Assembly: GCA_027592785.1 (NCBI GenBank) | Contig: JAQCLD010000004.1 | Coordinates: 1 to 64,000, forward strand | Direction: 5' to 3' | DNA from: Acidobacteriota bacterium | Lineage (GTDB): Bacteria; Acidobacteriota; Terriglobia; Bryobacterales; UBA6623 | Length of the DNA: 64,000 nt | In this document: positions 58,243 through 64,000 of the stretch, piece after piece | How positions within the stretch are numbered: the first letter of the stretch is position 1 | Layout of the letters: every line of letters begins with the position of its first letter | Position numbers and translations under genes: made by a program | The notes under the pieces: generated by a model | The model's input: only the letters and a program-made list of their open reading frames with translations | What the model was told of the DNA's origin: nothing | Database searches by the model: none

Positions 58243-59178
58243 CTAGAACTCCCTACCGCTATACATCGATCGCACGAACTCTTCGTAGCCGTTGTACATC
58301 AACGTCGGACGCAGCTCGCCGTTGGGGATGATGCGGTCTTGCGCCTGTGACCAACGGGGATGAGGCCGCTTGGGATTCACGTTGGAATACCAGCCGTATT
58401 CGGCGCCGCCGATGTCGTTCCACAGCGTTCGCGGACGTTTGGATGTGAACTCGATTTCGACGATCGACTTGATGCTCTTGAGGCCGTACTTCCAAGGCGT
58501 GATCAGACGAATCGGAGCGCCGTTTTGCGGCGGTAGGGGTTTGCCGTAAATGCCGGTTACGAAGAGGGCCATCTCGTTCATGGCCTCTTTGATTTCCAAT
58601 GCCTCGAAGTAGGGCCAAGGGTAGTGAGGCTGGCTCTCGATGCCGGGCATCTCAGCGGGACGATTGACCGTCACCATACGCATGAATTTCGCTTCTGGTT
58701 TGGGGTCGACTTCCTTGATCAAATGCGAAATCGGGAAGCCCGTCCAAGGCACGGCCATCGCCCAGGTCTCGACGCAACGGAAACGATATAGACGTTCTTC
58801 GAGCGGAAATTTGCGGACTAAGTCGTCGATGTCGTAGGTCTTGGGATTGTTGACCAAGCCTTTGACTTGCACCTTCCAAGGCTCGGAGTTGAAGCCGCGG
58901 GCCACGTCTTTGACGCGAGCTTTGTCTAGGGTGAACTCGTAATAGTTGTTGTAGCCGGTAGCGTCCGCCTCGGGCGTGAGCGGTCTATCGAGCGTGTATT
59001 TGGGGTTGCGCTCGGCCGGATAGAGATCGGGAGCCACGGCCGCAAGAGCCTGACTCGCCAGAGCCTCCATGCCGAGGAAGCCCAGGCCTTGGATGATCTG
59101 CCGGCGCCGGAGATAAACGGACTCGTCGGTCGCCTCACGTTCGGGAATCTCCCAACCTTGCGGCTTCTTGATCAACAT
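58243..59178 (-). CDS. msrP: Methionine-sulfoxide reductase catalytic subunit (YedY-type molybdoenzyme)
   Basis: TAT-like RRRQIIQGLGFLG; YRFRCVETWAMAVPWTGFPISHLI; GAPIRLITPWKYGLKSIKSIVEIEF. Confidence 0.94.
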   Translation of the reverse strand: MLIKKPQGWEIPEREATDESVYLRRRQIIQGLGFLGMEALASQALAAVAPDLYPAERNPKYTLDRPLTPEADATGYNNYYEFTLDKARVKDVARGFNSEPWKVQVKGLVNNPKTYDIDDLVRKFPLEERLYRFRCVETWAMAVPWTGFPISHLIKEVDPKPEAKFMRMVTVNRPAEMPGIESQPHYPWPYFEALEIKEAMNEMALFVTGIYGKPLPPQNGAPIRLITPWKYGLKSIKSIVEIEFTSKRPRTLWNDIGGAEYGWYSNVNPKRPHPRWSQAQDRIIPNGELRPTLMYNGYEEFVRSMYSGREF

Positions 59179-59244
59179 CGGCTAATCTCCTACAGTCCAG
59201 ATTATAAGACACCTCCCGCAGGCTACCGAGGTACAACAGAAGTC

Positions 59245-59472
59245 GTGAAGTTCTCCGAATTGCTGAAAGAGGCCATCCTGAGCGCCGAGGCGGTGCTCAC
59301 TGATAAACAGGCGGCAGCCGTGCAAGACTCCATTCTGGAGTTTTTGGATGCCTGGATCGCCATCCACGAGCCTGATCAGCCCGACGACGGCAAAGTCGAT
59401 CCGCAACGGGCACTGGTGTTGATGCTCATGGAAGAACTCGCCGACCGGGTGGAGATCCCCATCGTTAGCTAG
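59245..59472 (+). CDS. Small hypothetical protein (75 aa)
   Basis: GTG start; VKFSELLKEAILSAEAVLTDKQAAAVQDSILEFLDAWIAIHEPDQPDDGKVDPQRALVLMLMEELADRVEIPIVS. Confidence 0.5.
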   Translation: MKFSELLKEAILSAEAVLTDKQAAAVQDSILEFLDAWIAIHEPDQPDDGKVDPQRALVLMLMEELADRVEIPIVS

Positions 59473-59474
59473 CT

Positions 59475-60887
59475 ATGCCTGTATCGTTCGACACTCTCGA
59501 ATACACCGCTTCCGGCGCGCTCGAACCCGTGCAACTTGGCTATGACGGCGACGAAAATCGCGGCTGGACGATCACCCGCAACGGATCTCGCTGGCTAGAG
59601 CTCGGTGCCGGTTACCGGCTCATGCGAAGCGCTGCCTGCGGCGTGTGTTCGACGGATTTGGCCAGACGTTTCCTGCCCTTCCCGCTGCCGCAGGTCACTG
59701 GACACGAGGTCATCGCGCTCGACGACAACGGGGATCGCTTCGCCATCGACATCAACGCCTCGCACCGCGCTCGTCAGATCGAGACAGACTGCCCATTCTG
59801 CCGCAGCGGACTAGCGAACCACTGCCCGGACCGGCTCGTCCTAGGCATCCACGATCTTCCCGGCGGCTTCGCGCCGTGGTTCTTGTCCCCGGTTGGCGCG
59901 CTACGGCGGATTCCATCCTCTGTTCCAACCGACAATGCCGTGCTGATCGAGCCGTTGGCGGCGGCGTTGAACGCGGTGCAGTCGATTGAGATCCGCGAAG
60001 GGGACCGCGTTGCCGTGCTGGGCCCGCGCAAACTTGGAATGTTGGTTGTGGCCACACTGGCCGAGCACCGGCGCCGCACGAACCTAGATTTCTCGATTGC
60101 CGCGCTGGCTCGCCGTCCCGACTTGCTGCAACTGGCACGGAGCCTAGGCGCGGACACGTCGCTGGACGTTAGCGGCGAGCAGCCCGAATCACAATTTGAA
60201 GTGGTTATTGATTGCAGCGGCTCTCCTGCCGGCCTCGAGACTGCCCTGGCCGCGGCTACACGCGAAGTGCATCTGAAGTCTACGAATGGTCAGCCAGCGG
60301 CGGGTGTCGAGCAGCTCACCGAATTCGTCGTGGACGAGCTGGCCTTGGAGATGCTCTCGGTGAATGCGGTCGAGCAACTTAGCCCTGCAGCCGGCAGGGT
60401 TGCCGGCGTGGTGGCTTGGACGGCGCGGTCTGAGCCCCCTTCTTGGGTATCCGAATCCGCCGCCGTGATTCGAACTCGCAGTGTTGCCGAACTTGCCGAA
60501 TCGCTTCGAAATCAACCTCCCAACGGCTTGCCCAAAGCCGATGCCGTGGTGGTCGATTCGCGGGAGGAGTTGGTACAGGCCATACGGCCAAGCGGCTTTG
60601 GGGCGTATTCTCCAGTGCGCCCGACCGGCACCATTTTCTATGCGGGGCGAGCGCCGGAAGGCGTGAGTCTACTGCAACATTTGCAGCAGAAGAAGCTACG
60701 GCTGAGCAGTTCGCGTTGCGGCGACTTCGATGCCGCGATTGATTTGCTGACGTCGGACGACGCTTTGCGCGATCTCGGCGCACAGATGATTACCCACTGC
60801 TTCCCAGCGGAGCGGTTGGCGGACGCCTTCGAAGCGGCGGCTGCCAAGGATTGCGTGAAGGCAGTCGTGACTCACGAGACTCCCTAG
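59475..60887 (+). CDS. Zinc-binding MDR-type alcohol dehydrogenase-like protein, atypical
   Basis: AACGVCSTDLARRF, VTGHEVIAL, CPFCRSGLANHCPDR, VLIEPLAAALNAV, VAVLGPRKLGMLV. Confidence 0.78.
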   Translation: MPVSFDTLEYTASGALEPVQLGYDGDENRGWTITRNGSRWLELGAGYRLMRSAACGVCSTDLARRFLPFPLPQVTGHEVIALDDNGDRFAIDINASHRARQIETDCPFCRSGLANHCPDRLVLGIHDLPGGFAPWFLSPVGALRRIPSSVPTDNAVLIEPLAAALNAVQSIEIREGDRVAVLGPRKLGMLVVATLAEHRRRTNLDFSIAALARRPDLLQLARSLGADTSLDVSGEQPESQFEVVIDCSGSPAGLETALAAATREVHLKSTNGQPAAGVEQLTEFVVDELALEMLSVNAVEQLSPAAGRVAGVVAWTARSEPPSWVSESAAVIRTRSVAELAESLRNQPPNGLPKADAVVVDSREELVQAIRPSGFGAYSPVRPTGTIFYAGRAPEGVSLLQHLQQKKLRLSSSRCGDFDAAIDLLTSDDALRDLGAQMITHCFPAERLADAFEAAAAKDCVKAVVTHETP

Positions 60888-60895
60888 AATAAGAT

Positions 60896-61489
60896 TTGCG
60901 GCCCGCTGTCTTCATCGCTTCGCTTTTGTTGTGTCTGAACGCCTGTCAGCGTCGCGAGCCGCTGCCCAATTTCGCTTCAGTGCCGCCGTTTGCACTCACT
61001 GCGCAAGATGGCCGATACGTGACAGACGAAGACTACCAGGGCCGGGTGTGGATTGCCGATTTCGTGTTCACCAATTGCCCTGGTCCCTGCCCGATGCTGA
61101 CCTCGCACATGCGCGACGTCCAAGACTTGCTTGTTGAACGATCGTTGGATGTTCCGCTGGTGTCTTTCAGCGTGGATCCGGAAACGGATACGCCGGAAGT
61201 GTTGACCGAGTACGGCAAGACGTTCGGTGCTGACTTCACGCGCTGGGCTTTCTTAACCGGCGAGAAGCAGAAGATCTACGATTTGATCCTGCACGGGTTC
61301 CTGCTGGCTGTCAGCGACGGCGCCGTCTCATCGGAATATTCCGCCGGACCGGGCATTATCACCCACAGCACGCGCTTCGCACTGGTCGACCAGAACGGCG
61401 AAGTGCGTGGTTATTATCACGGCGAAGAGCCTACGGTCGCGGCTGAGATTGTGGCCGACGCAGAACGCTTATTGGCCAAGAGCCGTTAG
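60896..61489 (+). CDS. SCO1/SenC family protein (lipoprotein)
   Basis: Lipobox-like LLLCLNAC; DFVFTNCPGPCPMLT (CxxxC); SFSVDPETDTPEVL. Confidence 0.93.
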   Translation: MRPAVFIASLLLCLNACQRREPLPNFASVPPFALTAQDGRYVTDEDYQGRVWIADFVFTNCPGPCPMLTSHMRDVQDLLVERSLDVPLVSFSVDPETDTPEVLTEYGKTFGADFTRWAFLTGEKQKIYDLILHGFLLAVSDGAVSSEYSAGPGIITHSTRFALVDQNGEVRGYYHGEEPTVAAEIVADAERLLAKSR

Positions 61490-61492
61490 CCA

Positions 61493-62254
61493 TTAAATCA
61501 CCGCCTCGTTGAAACTCTCGGGACGTTCTAGGTTTGCCAGGTGACCGGATCCCGGAATCTCAACGTACTGGGCGCCGGCAATCTTCGAAGACCACTAGCG
61601 AGCTTCAGCCGCTGTAGTGATGGCGTCTTCTTCTCCGCAAATCACTAGCGTAGGGACCTTGATCATCGAAAGCAGGTCGGTGCTGTCCCGACGGCTGCCG
61701 AGTGCGCTCAGCAGGTCGGCGACCACTTTCGGCGGGGCGGCTTCAATCATTTGGCGCACGTTGCCGGCGATTCTTTCGTCCGCCAGCTCCGCCGCACCTA
61801 CAAACTTCGGCAGTAGTTGTTTGGCTAACTCCGCTGAGCCGTTTTGCAACACGAAGTCGGCCGACTTTTGCCGCCCCGCTCTTGCATCGGCCGTATCCGC
61901 GGCAGGACGCGTATCGGCCAATAGCAACCCCAACAGGCGTTCAGGGAAGATCCGGGCGAAGGAGAAAGCGGCATAGCCGCCCATGGAGACGCCGCCCACG
62001 ATTGCCTTGTCGATCTTCAGCACGTCAAGCAAGCCCGCCGCGATGCGAGCCTGATCGTCTATACCGACCGGTCCTGGAGCCGATTGCCCCAAACCTGGAA
62101 CGTCAAACAGGATTACCTTTGCGATCCGCGAGAAATCGCGCAACTGTACCTCAAACATCGTTTGGTTCAGGGGGAACGCGTGCATCAACAGCACGGGGGT
62201 TCCCTGGCCCTCGACGAAGTAACTAACTGCGCGGCCGCCGATTGTCGCTTGCAT
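61493..62254 (-). pseudogene. Alpha/beta hydrolase interrupted by in-frame TAG at 61595-61597
   Basis: MQATIGGRAVSYFVEGQGTPVLLMHAFPL...VGGVSMGGYAAFSFA...LVICGEEDAITTAAEAR*; same frame continues WSSKIAGAQYVEIPGSGHLANLERPESFNEAVI*. Confidence 0.85.
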
Positions 62255-63417
62255 TGCTAAGTCAGTCTCCCGAAACTGGAGACTTGGAATCTAGCACGAC
62301 CTACACTGGACTGTCCCCCGAGAGCGGTACGCCGATAGCGGTGACCGTCGCCGATGGCCTCATACGGAAGATAGAGCCGCAACCCGGGGCCTCGGTCGCC
62401 ACTTGGATTTCGCCCGGCTGGATCGACCTGCAAGTCAACGGTTTCGCTGGCGTGGACTACAATTCCACGACAACGACGACGGAACAGATTGGCCGCTCGA
62501 TTCAGGTGCAGCGCAAGACTGGCGTCACGCGCCTTCTACCCACTGTCATTACCGGCGACCTCGGCGAGATGGCGGCGTGCCTGGCGAACCTGGTGCGCGC
62601 CAAGGGTGAACTTGCTGAAGGCGCCTCGATCGCCGGCTTCCACGTGGAAGGCCCCTGGATCTCAGCGGAGGACGGGCCGCGCGGCGCTCACCCGCTGGAG
62701 CATGTGCGTCCCGCATCGGTCGAGGAATTCAAGAGGCTGCAAGACGCGGGGGCAGGCTTGGTACGGCTGTTGACCCTGGCGCCGGAGTCTACGGGAGCGC
62801 TGGCCTTGATCGAGTACGCGGCGGAATCGGGCGTGATTGTTTCGATCGGACATACCGGAGCGACAAACGAGCAGATTGACGACGCGGTGAGCGCGGGCGC
62901 CACGATGACGACGCATTTGGGCAACGGCGCCCATACGGTGTTGCCCAAGGGGAGCAACTACATCTTGCGGCAGATGGCCGACGATCGACTCTTCGCGGGG
63001 CTGATTGTCGACGGCATCCACCTGTCGCCCGAGTTCGTCAAGATCGCCGTACGAGCGAAAGGCCCCCAGCGGGCTTTCCTGGTGACTGACGCCGTCGCCC
63101 CTGCCGGATGCGAGCCGGGCTTGCATCAACTCGGTTCCCAACAGGTGCGCCTGTCGGCAGACGGCAGCGTACGGCTGCCCGATGGGCGCTTGTCGGGCTC
63201 GTCGTTGCGCATGGACGAAGCAGTCGAGAACGTCATGCGATTCGCCGGTATTGGCGTTGAACAAGCTGTGCGCATGGCCTCGGTGAACGCTGCCCAGGCG
63301 ATTGCGCTGGAGGAGCGAAACGGCTTCCTCAATGTTGGAGATCCGGCGGAACTGGTCCTGTTTACACTCTCTGCTGAGGGCCGACTCGCCGTGACCGATG
63401 TGGTCAGCCAAGAGTAA
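62242..63417 (+). CDS. nagA: N-acetylglucosamine-6-phosphate deacetylase
   Basis: ISPGWIDLQVNGFAGVDYN, GFHVEGPWIS, GHTGAT, THLGNGAHTVLPKG, LIVDGIHLSPEF, LVTDAVAPAG. Confidence 0.93.
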   Translation: MSLALLSQSPETGDLESSTTYTGLSPESGTPIAVTVADGLIRKIEPQPGASVATWISPGWIDLQVNGFAGVDYNSTTTTTEQIGRSIQVQRKTGVTRLLPTVITGDLGEMAACLANLVRAKGELAEGASIAGFHVEGPWISAEDGPRGAHPLEHVRPASVEEFKRLQDAGAGLVRLLTLAPESTGALALIEYAAESGVIVSIGHTGATNEQIDDAVSAGATMTTHLGNGAHTVLPKGSNYILRQMADDRLFAGLIVDGIHLSPEFVKIAVRAKGPQRAFLVTDAVAPAGCEPGLHQLGSQQVRLSADGSVRLPDGRLSGSSLRMDEAVENVMRFAGIGVEQAVRMASVNAAQAIALEERNGFLNVGDPAELVLFTLSAEGRLAVTDVVSQE

Positions 63418-63473
63418 TCCGCTCCGAATCTCAGCTATGATGGCCGTTCGCTGCTCAAAGCGACAGCCCCGCG

Positions 63474-64000
63474 ATGCACCCCTTACTTGTTCTACTACTA
63501 GCCACGATCGCGGTGTTCGTGCTGATCATCCGCCTCAAGATCAATGCCTTTGTCGCGCTGATCTTGTCCGCCATATTGATCGGTATCCTGTCGCCTCAGA
63601 TCGCCTTGGCCGATGTGATACCGGAAGTCACTTCGCGATTTGGCAGAGTCGTCGGCAACATTGGCGTGGCCATCGCCATGGCGGCAGTGATCGGCCACTG
63701 CCTGATGGAAAGCGGCGCGGCGGACAAGATCACCAGGCAATTCATACGCTGGCTGGGAGAGAAATACTCTTCGGCATCGATGCTGGTCAGCGGCTTCGTG
63801 CTGAGCATCCCGGTCTTCTCCGACACGGTCTTCTACCTTCTTATTCCGCTGGCGCGCGCCATGACCATCCGCAACGGCGGACGGCGGTATGTGCTCAACG
63901 TTCTATCGATCGGGGCCGGCGCGCTGGCGACACACATCTTCGTCCCGCCGACTCCGGGGCCCCTGGCCATGGCCGCGACGTTGAATATCGATATCGGAAT
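63474..64000 (+). CDS. GntP-family permease, partial (runs off window)
   Basis: MHPLLVLLLATIAVFVLIIRLKINAFVALILSAILIGILSP...VGNIGVAIAMAAVIGHCLMESGAADKITRQFI...SIPVFSDTVFYLLIPLARAM...THIFVPPTPGPLAMA. Absent from the supplied ORF track because no stop is in the window. Confidence 0.88.
   Translation, partial: MHPLLVLLLATIAVFVLIIRLKINAFVALILSAILIGILSPQIALADVIPEVTSRFGRVVGNIGVAIAMAAVIGHCLMESGAADKITRQFIRWLGEKYSSASMLVSGFVLSIPVFSDTVFYLLIPLARAMTIRNGGRRYVLNVLSIGAGALATHIFVPPTPGPLAMAATLNIDIG

Noticed and set aside
4311-61597. Stop-codon reassignment (TAA/TAG as sense) to explain three in-frame stops
   Set aside because: Many other genes in the window end normally at TAA or TAG; only three interruptions occur.
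62662-63411. 249-aa ORF antisense to nagA
   Set aside because: Shadow ORF; nagA motifs on the other strand are decisive.
1-64000. tRNA, rRNA, CRISPR, toxin-antitoxin or prophage loci
   Set aside because: No T-loop-like GGTTCGAATCC elements in plausible context, no repeat-spacer arrays and no phage structural genes seen; small RNAs cannot be excluded without a covariance search.

Overview
High-GC bacterial chromosomal window, gene-dense and operonic. VWFA-related 'Acidobacterial' proteins, a TIGR03437-like C-terminal domain and ECF-sigma/STK pairs suggest Acidobacteriota (Bryobacterales/Solibacter-like), by inference. No tRNA, rRNA, CRISPR array or prophage was recognised. Main blocks: (1) a 3'-truncated IS110 transposase fused to a truncated exosortase-E-like gene (about 1-2013); (2) an ECF sigma + Ser/Thr kinase pair; (3) an O-antigen-ligase-like gene with an in-frame stop; (4) DUF1537 kinase + PdxA-type dehydrogenase; (5) a MoaD-MoaE fusion; (6) a long operon ending in PlsY-like / HAD-IB / LarA-like / SDR / lipid kinase genes (18.5-23.4 kb), the best candidate here for an undescribed pathway; (7) a Pil-Chp-like chemosensory operon with a CheA carrying one degenerate and three near-identical Hpt domains; (8) a PNAG-like exopolysaccharide operon; (9) an iron/manganese locus with a palindromic TTAGGCATACCTAA operator, a DtxR regulator, a membrane-anchored DtxR-FeoA fusion, a split FeoB and a divergent Nramp protein lacking DPGN; (10) a threonine dehydratase that appears to start at CTG; (11) SCO, NagA and a GntP permease at the right end. 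Three otherwise intact genes each carry one in-frame stop (TAA 4605, TAA 45482, TAG 61595). All family calls come from reading motifs by eye; no searches were run.
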